From Chara braunii (taxonomy: Eukaryota > Streptophyta > Charophyceae > Charales > Characeae): DNA of 27,568 nucleotides. The notes under the pieces were generated by a model that saw only the letters and a program-made list of their open reading frames with translations, had not been told where the DNA came from and searched no databases. This document shows, piece by piece, positions 1 to 10,410 of this stretch; the first letter of the stretch is position 1, and each line of letters opens with the position of its first letter. Both the position numbers and the translations under genes were made by a program. The stretch is taken from positions 4,289,231 to 4,316,798 of the forward strand of contig BFEA01000048.1 of NCBI GenBank assembly GCA_003427395.1, read 5' to 3'.

Positions 1-235
1 AAGATTGGATGGGAAGTGCTGTCATCGGTACAGGATGTAAGAGTTGATGTCAACAGATGAACAAAGATTGGATCGGAACTGCTGTCATCGGTACAGGATG
101 TAAGAGTTGATGTCAACAGATGAACGAAGATTGGATCGGAAGTGCTGTCATCGGTATAGGTTGATGTCAACAGATGAACGAAGATGGGATGGGAACTGCT
201 GTCATCGATACCGGGTATCCTGGGGACGTATCGAC
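1..235. repeat. 63-bp tandem repeat, about 3.7 copies, cut by the window edge
   Basis: Copies begin at 1, 64, 127 and 181, each starting AAGATKGGATSGGAA and containing GCTGTCATCG and GATGTCAACAGATGAAC. The third copy lacks 9 bases (AGGATGTAA-type segment), so that repeat is 54 bp. All lengths are multiples of three, which keeps a frame open (MSTDERR...CCHRYR repeated), but there is no other sign of coding. The array probably continues to the left of the window. Confidence 0.85.
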
Positions 236-877
236 GAATGCAGCCGGGCGGAGAAGGGACCGCATACGGGCTCTCGATTTGGGATCCTCAGAGACTTTAC
301 GCGAGAATTCTCTCAATCAAACAAAAGAACGCTCTTGCGCCTTCGGGCCGCCTTGACTTTGGGACCAGCGGGGGGGACCACTCGGCGATGTCTGACAAGC
401 CCTTCCCACCCTGTGTTTCCTCAACAAAGGTTGTTTTCGTCGATAGTTATTGAGCCGCGGCCAAGGAGGGGGTTTGCAGTTCTGCAGTTGAAGTTTTGAG
501 CCTGTGATCTTGTGCACCATAACTGGGGTAAGGGTGTATTCCTTATTCCCTCGATGGAGAGCGCTGTTGGTCTCACCACTGCTCTCTTTCTCTCGTCTGT
601 GTGAAGTGTGCCGTCTGAGGCTCTTCTATCTGGCTGCCCCTTTAGAGAGCTGCACTCACTGGCTTCAGGATTCGGCCAGTCCAAAGCAACACCTGTGTGG
701 CAATTAACAACACTCGTGGTGACGCTCGGCACTCGCAGTTCTAGCCCTAGAAAAAAAAAAAGCAGCAGCAGAAGAAGAAAGTGCTTCTAGCTTAAAAAAG
801 AAAAAAAGAAAAAGAAAAAAAAACTTGCTTCTGACCGGTTGTCAGTTGTTGCCAGACTGGGCGGCCAGTTCGAGCCG
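236..877. other. No recognisable gene; A-rich stretch at 750-823
   Basis: I see no conserved protein, RNA gene or clear repeat between 236 and 749. From 750 to 823 the sequence is a run of A-rich AGAAGAAAAA-type low complexity. Short open frames in all phases overlap each other and look random. Confidence 0.5.
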
Positions 878-939
878 GTATCCGTAAAGTTGGAGGCGGC
901 GGCTGATCGTATCCGTAAAGTTGGAGGCGGCGGCTGATC
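878..939. repeat. 31-bp perfect tandem duplication
   Basis: Two identical adjacent units, 878-908 and 909-939, each beginning GTATCCGTAAAGTTGGAGGC and ending GGCTGATC. The next bases diverge, so it is a simple recent duplication. Confidence 0.9.
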
Positions 940-1079
940 CGACGGCTGTGATTGATCAACTTTTTTTTTTCTTTTTTCTTTTTTTTAGGGGTAACCATAA
1001 CCCCTAAAACTATTCCATTCATCTGATTCCATCATGATTCGAACTCGTGCTCTGCTTACTAACAGTTTACATGTGTGAT

Positions 1080-1151
1080 GCGTAGCCCAAGGCCGCATGC
1101 TCTGCATGCGCTACTACGTAGCACACGGCCACATGCTCTGCATGCGCTACT
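1080..1151. repeat. 36-bp tandem duplication containing a GCATGC palindrome
   Basis: Units 1080-1115 and 1116-1151 share CGTAGC, then GGCC, then CATGCTCTGCATGCGCTACT. They differ at a few positions only. Each unit can fold on GCATG-CTCT-GCATGC. Confidence 0.85.
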
Positions 1152-1159
1152 ATGGTGGA

Positions 1160-1340
1160 CAGATTCGACTGAACCGTTAAAACCGCCAGTCTGTCCGAGC
1201 TTGTTTTTTGTAAGACGCGGATTTCCCCTGCGCACCAAGCTTTGTCGAAACGCCAGCGTGGTCGTTTTCCTTTTCTTTTGGCCGGCGCCGGCGCCGCCAG
1301 CCGTGGACTGTCTGGTTGCCTGGAGCTTGCAGATCTTTCG
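1160..1340 (+). repeat. Diverged copy of the dispersed repeat found at 20678-20830 and 22186-22340
   Basis: In the same order it carries TTAAAACCGCCAGT, AAGCTTTGTCGAAACG, a T-rich CTTTTCTTTTG block and GGTTGCCTGGAGC. These match the copy at 22186-22340 (AAGCTTTGTCGAAACG and GTTGCCTGGAGC identical there). Similarity elsewhere is patchy, so the limits are approximate. Confidence 0.5.
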
Positions 1341-1629
1341 GGGAGAGCCTGTCGTTGTCCTCAAGCTGCCTGCGGTCATGGAGTGGTGGTTTGAGGACGC
1401 CAAGAACTCGTGAGTGAAATTTCGCCTTTGCTCAGCAGGACATTTCAGGTCAGTTGTTAGTGGCATTCCTGGCAGGACATGAAAAATGCATGAAGTTTGC
1501 AGCAGCGATAGTGCTATAGGCATCATAGTCTTGAATGCCTATACATATGCCTATAGCAAAGCTTTCCTGAAATCATCTGCTTGTGGCGCGCAGATGTAGT
1601 GACACCGAGAGCATCTATATTTGTGGTTT

Positions 1630-1815
1630 ACGTGACCTTTTTCATGATGTTTACGTCACATTTACCTAACATTTTTGAGATGTTTATGTGAACATGTTCA
1701 CGTGCCATTCACGTGACATTTTCCGGTGATGTCTACGTGATGTTTACGTGAACGTGTTCACGTGATGTTTACGTGAACGTGTTCACGTGACGTTTACGTG
1801 ACGTTCGCCTGACGT
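1630..1815. repeat. Array of ACGTGA / CACGTG motifs, many palindromic
   Basis: The stretch is built from GTTTACGTGA-like blocks. A 25-bp unit (TGATGTTTACGTGAACGTGT plus TCACG) is repeated at 1738-1762 and 1763-1787. CACGTG, the G-box core bound by bHLH and bZIP factors in plants, occurs at about 1700, 1710, 1759 and 1784, with TACGTG several more times. It is far from the only gene found, so a promoter role is unproven; it may be simple repeat growth. Confidence 0.75.
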
Positions 1816-2140
1816 TTCGGTTATTAGGCCCCGGTCGGGAATTTCTTGTCCGTCGTGCTCCTTGGTCATTCTTTATTGTCGGTGTCAGTGCAATTCTTGC
1901 ACAGGCAAATTGCCGTGTGCCAGTTTTACAAAATTTTGTTAGTGTTTGTGTTCCATGTGTTTTGCCGAGAGGTGGACGGTACGTTGGTGTGCAAGTGTTT
2001 CTTTTTTTTTTTGCGTTTTCTTTCCCTTTCCTTCGCACTCAAGTACGAGGGAGTCGCTGTATTCTTTTCATACAGACATTATTTCATTTGCTTTCGCAGC
2101 ACACAAGCTCTTGCATCTTTGTTTTGTTTTGTTTTGTTTT

Positions 2141-2600
2141 CATAGCAACGTATCTGATCTCCATTTGGACCACAATTCGTCAAGCTAGTCCGTTCCACTG
2201 TGCAAGTACTCTGTCGCTCACTTAGGCCGTGCCTTTCTTTCTTGTCGATGTTAACTTTTTCAGAGCAGTGTATCTGATCTCCATTGCGACCAGTGCCTTG
2301 TTGACTTCAACTTTTTCAGAGCAGTGTATCTGATCTCCATTGCGACCATATTCTGTCAATTTTCATAGCAGTGTATCTGACCTCCATTGCGACCAGTGCC
2401 TGCCTTTCTTGTTGACTTTTAACTTTTTCAGAGCAGTGTATCTGACCTCCATTGCGACCACATTCCATCAAGCTTGTCCATTCCACAGTGCAAGTACAGG
2501 GGGACTCAGGCAGGTAGTGCCTGCTTTTCTTGTTGACCTTTTCTCTTTCACAGCAGTGTATCTGACCACCATTGCGACCACATTCCGTCGAAGCTTTGTC
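2141..2600. repeat. Irregular tandem repeat: six copies of a CAGTGTATCTGAYCTCCAT core
   Basis: Core copies (CAGAGCAGTGTATCTGA, then YCTCCATTGCGACCA) begin at about 2141, 2261, 2317, 2364, 2429 and 2549. Spacers of variable length share TTGTTGACTTTTAACTTTTT and AAGCTTGTCCRTTCCAC segments. Spacing is 45-120 bases, so it is not a simple satellite. Confidence 0.85.
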
Positions 2601-2830
2601 CGTTCCACCCTGCGAGTACACACACTGTCACTCCCTTTGGCAGTGCCTGCCTTTGCCCCGTCAATGACTGCTGCATGTTTCGATGTTCGCACCCTTTCGT
2701 TCCAGGCTGAGGGGAGGTTCTCTCTGTGTTTTGAACTGTTTTCATAATAAGCACAACATCCCATCACAGATTTTCGCTCAGGGCATCCTCACACTAGGAC
2801 TCTCCTGGATGTGTACGACTGTTTTGCCAA

Positions 2831-2930
2831 CCTCGCCTGGATGGACCTGGCCGTAAGTACATCCACAGAGAAGTTGAAAACCTTGCCTGGATGCACCTGA
2901 CCACAATTACGTCCACAGAGAAGTCTAAAA
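2831..2930. repeat. 50-bp tandem duplication
   Basis: Units 2831-2880 and 2881-2930 share CCTYGCCTGGATG, ACCTG, and TCCACAGAGAAGT. The phrase CTGACCACAATYACRTCCA is also part of the 78-bp repeat at 3567-3722, so the two arrays are related. Confidence 0.8.
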
Positions 2931-3299
2931 AGTCGTAGTGTCCGTATGCCGTCAGACATTTTGTAGCCAATGTGTACATCACCAACAATACTACAAAATT
3001 CAGACTGAGCTCTTTTTTCTTTTCTTTTTCATTTTTCCCTTGCCTTCTTTTCGTTCTCTTTCTTTTCTTTCTTAGAAAGGCCACGGCTTTTGGATATTCT
3101 CATCGCTCATCGAACTGAACGGTCCTGAGTAACTCACAGAAGCGTTCAATTTCATTCATCCAGACGATCTGGAACCGAAGCCGGGGCTGTATTTCAACAG
3201 CTCATGGGTGTACCAACAGAGTTTTTAACTTTTAACTGTCCTAGGTCCGTTCGACCGTTGGTTCAAACTGTGAGTTTGACTGACTGAAGAAAACCCATT

Positions 3300-3460
3300 T
3301 CATAGTCGCTGGCCCCATTCGGGACAAGACTTCGAAAGTCCACAAAGTGCCAACGGACCCAGGGTCCCATTGGGGAGAAGACTTCCCTTAAAAGTTGGGA
3401 TGACAGAGAAGACTTCCCTTATAAGTTGGGCCCTTAAAAGTTGGGATGATAGAGAGAAGG
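3300..3460. repeat. Short internal duplications (GAAGACTTCCCTTA, AAAGTTGGGATGA)
   Basis: GAGAAGACTTCCCTTA occurs twice (near 3377 and 3408), and CCCTTAAAAGTTGGGATGA occurs twice (near 3385 and 3430). These are local duplications. No gene is evident from 2931 to 3566. Confidence 0.6.
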
Positions 3461-3566
3461 TTGGCATGCTCCCCCCCGGCAAATGGACCCGGCGAAACTC
3501 ATTTGAGTGTATACTCACAAGTTACAAGCACTTTCCTAAATATATCTGACTGAGATTATGGCCGGA

Positions 3567-3722
3567 CATGGACGAATCTGACCACAATCACATCCAGAGC
3601 TGAAAATAAAAAGTCTGACTGCGAATGTGCTCCGAGCCTAACATCATGGACAAATCTGACCACAATCACATCCAGAGCTGAAAATAAAAAGTCTGACTGC
3701 GAATGTGCTCCGTGCCTCACAT
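3567..3722. repeat. 78-bp tandem duplication
   Basis: Two near-identical units, 3567-3644 and 3645-3722, each run CATGGAC, AATCTGACCACAATCACATC, GAAAATAAAAAGTCTGACTG and CGAATGTGCTCCG. A partial third start follows at 3723. Confidence 0.9.
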
Positions 3723-3810
3723 CGTGGACTTAAAATCGGGTAGAGGTTCGGTTGAACCCGTTTTCATTTTGTGGAGTGTATTTATTTATCTTTTGATTTC
3801 TATTCAGTCT

Positions 3811-4322
3811 TTGTGGAGCATGATTATTTCCCTTTGGCCGAGTTCTCGACATGAAGGGGAGGAGGTTAGAATGACAGAAGCAGCCTTTTTATTACTCAGC
3901 AGCCCACGGCGGCAAAGCAGTTGTGCCGAGCAGGCCAGGGTGTGGCAGCGCGGCCGTTTGAATGGTTGAAGAAAAAATTTTTGGGGGGGGGGGGGGGGGG
4001 GGGGGGGGAGAAGAGTTTTGGCATGAAGGGGCAGGAGGAGCATCAAGGCAGAGAACCTAAGGAAATTACGCCAACCTCCGGCGGAAGTCGGACCGACCAT
4101 GTGGTGTCATGTTCGCATGATTTTCCCCCCCCCCCGCGCCCGCCCGCCCGAAGATTTCTTGCTTCAACCATTCAAACGGCCGCGCTGCCACACCCTGGCC
4201 TGCTCGGCACAACTGCTTTGCCGCCGTGGGCTGCTGAGTAATAAAAAGGCTGCTTCTGTCATTCTAACCTCCTCCCCTTCATGTCGAGAACTCGGCCAAA
4301 GGGAAATAATCATGCTCCACAA
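3811..4322. repeat. Perfect 161-bp inverted repeat with a 190-bp spacer
   Basis: Left arm 3811-3971 begins TTGTGGAGCATGATTATTTC and ends GGTTGAAG. Right arm 4162-4322 begins CTTCAACC and ends GAAATAATCATGCTCCACAA. Read base by base, the right arm is the exact reverse complement of the left, both 161 bases. The spacer has a G26 run (3983-4008) and a C11 run (4125-4135). A transcript would form a long perfect hairpin. Absence of any mismatch means a very recent inverted duplication or an assembly artefact. Confidence 0.92.
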
Positions 4323-4408
4323 GGCCTCCTGAACTGAAAGGTCGAAGTGAGAAGTCTAAGCATGTTTTTAGTGACCCCAGTGTCCATAGAAAGGGGGGGA
4401 GGGGGGAG

Positions 4409-4530
4409 GAGAAGAGAATGGGCATGCAGGGGCAGGAGGAGCATCAAAGAAAAGAACATCAGGGATTTACGGCAAGCACTGGCTGAAGCAACGCAGTCCG
4501 ACCAAGTGGTGTCCCATTGGCACGATGATC
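4409..4530 (+). repeat. Diverged direct copy of the spacer of the 161-bp inverted repeat
   Basis: GGAGAAGAG, GGCATG, GGGGCAGGAGGAGCATCAA, GAGAAC/AAGAAC, AGTCSGACC and GTGGTGTC follow in the same order as in the spacer at 4005-4124. The locus therefore had a direct duplication before or beside the inversion. Confidence 0.7.
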
Positions 4531-4800
4531 GGGGTTTGTTTCCTGGTTGGCAAACGGCACACAGGCTCTCTCTGCATGCAGCTTCAGTGCTGGCAGAAGA
4601 ACGTAGACTTCACAAAGTTTGCGGCTTCTCTATTTGTGAAAAAACTCCCGTCCCTTCTTCCCCGTGCCCAGGGGGCAACCCGGTGCAACTGTTGACATCA
4701 ACATCCATAAAGAGTTGAGGATGGATACTGAAATCAGCATCCGCAATTCTTTAGGACATTTCAGGTGAACATGAACGGAACGCAGGATAAGCACGATTCA

Positions 4801-4831
4801 GAGGGAGGGAGGGAGGGAGGGAGGGAGGGAG
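4801..4831. repeat. (GGGA)n microsatellite
   Basis: Seven or so GGGA units in a row. Four GGG tracts separated by single A residues could form a G-quadruplex on the plus strand. Confidence 0.85.
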
Positions 4832-5565
4832 CATTTCAACCACACACGTGGTGAGAGGAGTTTGAAAGGGTGGCTCCGATCACGGTCCCACCCCTTCTCT
4901 CTCTCCCCATCGAGTTCGGCCAACTATTATGTGCGGGACAGTTGGGGGGACCGTGATCAAGGGAGCACAAGGGGGGCCATAGTTTTCTCCGGCGGTTGCT
5001 GAGGAGAGTGGGGGGGTCCTCCGTTCATTCAGGCAGAGGTGCTGAGGAGACATGGTGAGTTTGGGAAGGCATGCATGAGATAGTCTCTCGAGTCTAGGGG
5101 TTCTGTTATCTGCCATTTACGGTGAAGAGCGACATCGATCCAGGCAGGCAGGCAGGCGGGCAGGCAGGCAGACATTGCCAATTGAAATGTGGAAACTTCG
5201 GTGTTCATGCACCGAGAAGAGGTGGAGCATTCAGCACTCAGCTGTAGAGGAGAGGCAGAACATAGATCAAGGATGAATAGTAGTACTTCACCGTGAAATC
5301 AGATTACAAAGAATCACGATCAATAAATTTGATCAGAGCTATTGTTGTTCAATATCTTTGAAGAAAATTTGACAGCATCTGAAGTTTTTTTGTTTCTTTT
5401 TTTGGCTGGCGTCTCAAGTTTTTAGAGGGCTACCTTCAGTTTGATTCTGCACCAACTTCACCATGAATTTGACAAACTACTAAATTTCCCAATAATTAAT
5501 AAAATTAATTTAAATATGAATTTATCAAATCAATTATTGTCTTGTTTTTCGGTGATGTCTGTGCA
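4832..5565. other. No recognisable gene; (GGCA)n at 5142-5171
   Basis: A CAGGCAGGCAGGCAGGC microsatellite lies at 5142-5171. The rest is unremarkable, becoming AT-rich from 5280 to 5535. No conserved protein is visible in any frame. Confidence 0.5.
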
Positions 5566-6602
5566 TCTGACGTGTTGCACTAACCTGCCTGCAGTTGATT
5601 GTACCTGATTGCAGCTAAGTACGTGGACGTCCGGGACTCGATCAGCTGTTCGGGATGCCGGGGAAAAAGTGTCTGCCCGGCTGAATGAGGCTGGGCCCGG
5701 AGTAGGTGCCTCGGGGCCCTGGGATGTAGAGGCGGCGTCCCTTTATTATACCCCCAAGCCCGACATAAAAATTTTCCTTTGTTTTTAAAGACTAATAATT
5801 AAGCCCAATCAGTTCAATTACCTGTCGAATCTGGATGCCCAACCAGTTCAATTACCTGTCGAATCTGGATGCCCAACCAGTTCAATTACCTATCGAATCT
5901 GGATGCCCAACCAGTTCAATTACCTGTCAAATCTGGATGCCCAACCAGTTCAATTACCTGTCGAATCTGGACAGTGCAATTTCCTTTGTCATTATACCAT
6001 GGTTACGTCGGACCCGGACATCTGTGTCTGGACTGCTCCCGACCAAGAGACTTTTTCTGAAGTGGTACTTTTTTTTATATCCATGAATTGAAAAAAAAAA
6101 AAAAAAAAGTACAAAAAAAACAAAACATTTTCATTTCCCCCCCCTTGGATTTGGCTACGAATTTCGACATGCTCCTCAGCCAAAAGATTTTTGTATTGCA
6201 ATGCTGCGCATCACATCTTTTTTTCTTTTGTTATTTTTTAAGTCGGGTTTTAATGGGGGGTGGGGGCAGGGATGCAGACACTCTGGACGGCACACCAGAC
6301 CCAAACATCGAGACCCAGACCGTCTGCACTGAGCGGTCCAGTCATCTAGATCGTAGCATCGTAGCAGCCACATCCGCGCTCAAGCCTCAAAGGAGGCAAC
6401 ATGTGGGACCTTCACCCATCCACCAGAGAACCAGGAGGCCTCAATTTTCCGAAAAACAAATCCAAAAGTCCCCATACGTAGCTGTGTGTGCGTTGTTGTT
6501 ATATTCAGTATACACTATGGCCCCCTCTCACCGACACCTCATGATGTTCGACCCCAACAGTCCAATCAAATGCAGGCAGGCAGGTTAGTGCAACACGTCA
6601 GA
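5566..6602. mobile_element. About 1-kb segment bounded by 36-40-bp inverted repeats (DNA-transposon-like)
   Basis: The left end at 5566-5601 begins TCTGACGTGTTGCACTAACC and ends TTGATTG. The right end at 6563-6602 begins CAATCAAATGC and ends GTTAGTGCAACACGTCAGA. They are reverse complements apart from one substitution and an extra GGCA in the right end. A further partial right end (CAGGCAG...CAACACGTCAGA) follows at about 6604-6634. I cannot define a target-site duplication. The interior holds a 34-bp minisatellite and no transposase. Confidence 0.7.
5802..5975. repeat. 34-bp tandem repeat, five copies
   Basis: CAGTTCAATTACCTGTCGAA followed by TCTGGATGCCCAAC repeats with starts at 5810, 5844, 5878, 5912 and 5946. 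Copies differ at single positions. Because 34 is not a multiple of three, the same peptide appears in three overlapping frames, which shows those frames are not genes. Confidence 0.95.
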
Positions 6603-6636
6603 TCAAATGCAGGCAGCTTAATACAACACGTCAGAT

Positions 6637-6780
6637 GACTGAAGGATGAGGACAACACGATGCATCATTTGACTGAAGGATGAGGACACCACGTTGCCCA
6701 AAGTAAGTGTACAGTCTTCTCACGATGCATTTGACTGAAAGATAAGGATAAGGACACCACGTCCCTGAAAGAAAGTGTGC
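6637..6780. repeat. Three imperfect copies of a TTTGACTGAAGGATGAGGAC unit
   Basis: Copies near 6635, 6668 and 6729 read TGACTGAARGATRAGGA followed by CACCACG or CAACACG, and two are preceded by ACGATGCAT. Spacing is irregular. Confidence 0.7.
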
Positions 6781-7579
6781 ATCTTTGCACTTGTGTGTGT
6801 ACACGTGTGTGCTGTCATGTTTGCTGTAGATTATGATAATCATGCTGACGATGTGTGCGCAATGTGCAGTATATATTATATACATATTACACCGCGATTT
6901 CGAAGCCCATATAGAAGTGTAGTGAGACCACTGAGACCCTATGTTGGCTTTCCTAGCACTCTCCACGGTTGGAAGGTGCCCAGCCTGCAAAATACTTCTT
7001 ACCCGGAGAGAGAGACCTTTGAGGAGAGGAATATTCACGGTCGGACAATGAATTCGCAGAGAGTGTGTTCCATTCGGGTCTAGGCAGGCAAAATGGTCAT
7101 CACGTTGCGACTTCTGCTGCTGCCACAGCGTCTGCTACAGTCTTCCCGCGAACAAAAGGCACGTGAGTAGTATTCATATACAAAGCATGTGTTACGCTAC
7201 GAATTTCTGGGACCACCTTAGGGAAAGCGGCCCCCAACCCCCCCACCCCACCCCACAAGTATATGCCTATGCCTTTGCCTGAATCCAGGAATGCTCCAAA
7301 TGTGCAAAATAAAAGAAAGAAAAAGCACTCGCTGCTCACCAAATGTGAATCTCACAGCAGAAACTGGATGTATCCATCGCCACGTTTTTCGTCTATTGTG
7401 CATATGTGGAGAGCAGTGGACCGACGTCCCGACTGTACGTACCACTCGAACAGTCTGCCCCAAAACTTGCTTGTTTGTTCCATTCAAACAGTGATGCAGT
7501 CTTTGAGCTCCATTCCAATCACCCGCGGACGGAGCAAGCACCAGTGTGTGTGTGTGCGAGAGGGAAGCGCCCGCGGCAC
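6781..7579. other. No recognisable gene
   Basis: I see no conserved protein, RNA gene or strong repeat here. There are short GT-rich runs near 6793-6812. Confidence 0.4.
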
Positions 7580-7598
7580 TGTGTGTGTGTGTGTGAGT

Positions 7599-7642
<44 letters not shown>
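7580..7642. repeat. (GT)n followed by (GA)n microsatellite
   Basis: GTGTGTGTGTGTGTG runs into GAGTGAGAGAGAGACAGAGAG and further GA units. Frames through it are low-complexity only. Confidence 0.95.
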
Positions 7643-7644
<2 letters not shown>

Positions 7645-7885
7645 AGAACACCCATCTGTTCAAATAGAATATACGTACATACTATTCAAGTAGAGCGTAC
7701 CTGCCTACTAGTTGACTGTGCGTACTATTCGGATTTCTCCGGCCGACTTCAGGAAATAGACTTGTCCAGGGAAAGTTTAGTACATACGTGTTTTTTGTTC
7801 AGGGGAAGACCGTAGTAGTGCACTCGGGAATTGCAGAGTAGGAGCGTGGAGAGTAAATCTCTAGCGGTGAAGACGAAAAGGCAAA

Positions 7886-7928
7886 TTCGGAGAGTCCGGC
7901 AGCTCTGCCTGCACTCTCCGATTTCGTG
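7886..7928. repeat. Short hairpin (CGGAGAGT / ACTCTCCG)
   Basis: AAATTCGGAGAGT is followed 17 bases later by ACTCTCCGATTT, giving a stem of about 12 bp with one bulge. It may be a terminator-like fold or a fragment of a hairpin element. Flanking sequence from 7643 to 8290 shows nothing else I can name. Confidence 0.4.
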
Positions 7929-8289
7929 GAGAGTGGACAGTAAAGAGTGTAGCGTGACCCATACTGTACTGCATGGCAGCATGGGCAGCATGAGAATGCT
8001 ATGATTACAATAATAAATTTTAAATAAATAAAAAAACTACCACGAGTACGCTAGTTTATTGCATACATAGCGTGTTCATGCTAGGCGAGACCTGACGAGG
8101 GTCGCAATGCGATGGGTTAGGGGGCTCCGAATGTATACAGCCCATGCTGCCATGAACCCAACATTCTGTAACCACAGTCCACCTCTTTTTTTTTTTTCAC
8201 TCAAAATGAAATGAAGATCGAGGCCGGGGTCCTCACAGTCTACCCGGAGTAACCGAACCGAATCATGCTGAGAACCGGGCCCAGCGTCC

Positions 8290-8372
8290 CTCATATGATG
8301 ATGATGGTGATGCTTAGAAAAGTGTAAGATAGTAATTCCGATGATGATGATGGTGATCATGATGATGGTAAC
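8290..8372. repeat. (GAT)n clusters with flanking duplication
   Basis: ATGATGATGATGGTGATG occurs near 8294 and again at 8340-8369. The neighbouring phrase GTAACCRCAGTCCACCTC occurs at about 8168 and 8368, so a 200-bp segment seems partly duplicated. Confidence 0.7.
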
Positions 8373-8486
8373 CGCAGTCCACCTCCTTTTGCCATCTCTG
8401 GTTTTCGAACAAGGCTCGACGAGTCATGTCACCAAACAGCAGGACAAGAAAAACACACCCGGCCCATGATAACTGTCGGACTCTAG

Positions 8487-8529
8487 CTGACCTTTTATTT
8501 CGACCTCTACCTGACCTTTTATTTCGACC
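8487..8529. repeat. 24-bp tandem duplication
   Basis: CTGACCTTTTATTTCGACC occurs at 8487-8505 and 8511-8529. Confidence 0.85.
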
Positions 8530-8938
8530 AAGGCTCGTCAACACACACACAGCACTGACAGCAGTCGGTCAAAGGAATACAGCCACGCAGAAAAGAACAC
8601 ACAGGAAAAGCTGCGAGGCAAGTCATAGACTGGAAGCACGCTATGTAGAGCACGCCTCCATGGAGGTGCGATAGCAAACAACACACAAGCACACAAGGCC
8701 AGCAAAAGACAGCAACCAGCAAACAGGAAAAGTACAAGTGCAAAAAGAAAAAAGAAAAAAAAGTGATCATGATTCATGAAAGATGTGTTTCGGGGGAGTT
8801 CCAGAACAACTCGTCCGAAGGCTGAACCCCAAAAAAGAACCCTCGGCATTCCGTGGATTCCCTATGATGATGGCTTTCGGACCATGAACACTCTGTCTGA
8901 CCCTTTACTGAAAACAGTCTGCTACCGTCTACACACGT

Positions 8939-9018
8939 AAATAGAACGCCCGGTCCTTGTCACTGTATCTAGACTGAAAGTTGCACGAAATACAAATATA
9001 ATGACCGGGCGTTCTATT
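8939..9018. mobile_element. 80-bp hairpin MITE, copy 1
   Basis: The left end AATAGAACGCCCGGTC and right end GACCGGGCGTTCTATT are perfect reverse complements of 16 bases. The interior is about 48 bases. The right flank CGAGTGAAGAC resembles the flank of copy 2 at 10741-10751 (CGAGTGACGAC), so the true terminus may extend to about 9025 and the left end may be worn. No coding capacity. Confidence 0.75.
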
Positions 9019-10410
9019 CGAGTGAAGACGTTCGCAGGCAACCCAACAAGCGAATCATGGCAGGAAGCAACGACTCGGCGAAGCACCAAGCATCGCTGCC
9101 GGGGCGATTGAACGGTGGCTGCATAGGACGACAAGGAGTACAACGACGCCAACGACTCAGGCAAACACATCCAACACGGAGCAAAGCGGGATGAATGACA
9201 CAAACACATCAGCTGCAAGGACTTAATGACATGGGGCGCAGGCGGGATGGCAGGAAGGCGGACGCAGAGCATACACAAATGGCAGACCACATATCGAACA
9301 ACACGCACAAAACAGACGCCGCATCATGCGGTATTTTTCCGCTATTTTACGTCACTCTCTGGCCAAAATGTACGCAGCAATATTCAAACTTGGAACTAGA
9401 GCTTCTGAGCACAGTGCAACGTCAGGAAATCAATACTCGAGCTACACGTGAGATTGATTCCGGACAATTAAAGAGTCGGAAGGCGCGAGGCGAAGCTGTT
9501 TGTCAGCTTCCCTTCCCCAGCCCGCAAACAAGGCTAAGGTTCTGGGGGGCGAGCTGCATGACGGGGAACCGTCACGTGTGGTTCTGAGGGCAGGCGTTCT
9601 GCACTGACACCCGTTCTGCACTGACCCCTATCCTACATCACGGAGCAAAGCAGCACATCACCTACTCACAATACGAATACGAGAATAACCCCCCGCAGAC
9701 TTGTTGGTTCACACCAGCCGCTGAGGGAGGGGTTCACACAAACGTCGCGAATCGAGCAGGCCCCCTAATCAGTGTTACCGGCACTACAGATACCAATCCG
9801 CCGACTGTTTAGCACACCTTGAAGGTTCTCACTTGGTGCCACAGAGAGTACATAAAAACGAAGCCGGGGAAAGGACATAAAACCGATTTTTGTTCTTTTT
9901 TTTTTTTCTGTGTGTATGTCTTGTCATGGTCGCTGTGACACAAGTCCCTCCACCGGATAAGCAAGGACTGTGTGACAGATTTATCCTAACCGTCGTTGAT
10001 TGGCTGTTGGCATGGTACCGACGGAAGGGAAGAACGCTGGTTACCATCAGGAGAAGTGTGTGTGTGTTTCATGATGGCTGTGACGATGATATTGATGATG
10101 TGTGAGTGTCATGATGCGATGATGAGGTGCGGGTGTTGGTGCGTCTTACTGGCTGTGTTCGTTGCAGTGTGTGTGCGTGTGCGTCAGATGTTCTAGTGCC
10201 ACTGCTGCTGGTCCCCTAGGCAAGGATGACACGCATAAATAGAGTAAATCGAGAAACGGTCCAAATTAAAAAAAAAAAGAAAAAAAAGATTGTAGTATTG
10301 AAATGCTTCAGAACATATCTTTTTTCCAGACCTTTCCTTTCCATGTGGATCTTTATAAACCAAATAATCGTGTACATCACCCATGCACACAGCTGCGATC
10401 TTCTCCATAA
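9019..10410. other. No recognisable gene
   Basis: CA-rich and mixed sequence without a conserved protein. Local features are a GTTCTGCACTGACMCC duplication near 9595-9627, T/A runs near 9893-9907 and 10266-10288, and GT/GATGAT-rich stretches at 10055-10190. Confidence 0.4.

Noticed and set aside
1030-1050. tRNA B-box-like GATTCGAACTC
   Set aside because: No T stem or acceptor stem can be formed.
5810-5975. CRISPR-like direct repeats (34 bp)
   Set aside because: No spacers; an ordinary minisatellite.
5835-6091. Three overlapping frames with MPNQFNYLSNLD repeats
   Set aside because: They are the 34-bp minisatellite read in three phases.
5575-6592. Standard CACTA transposon ends
   Set aside because: CACTA/TAGTG are present, but the inverted match continues outwards and the outer 3 bases are inverted (TTG/CAA), not duplicated.
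7218-7655. 145-codon minus-strand frame with SLSLSL and THTHTH runs
   Set aside because: It is mostly the (GT)n/(GA)n microsatellite and matches no family I know.
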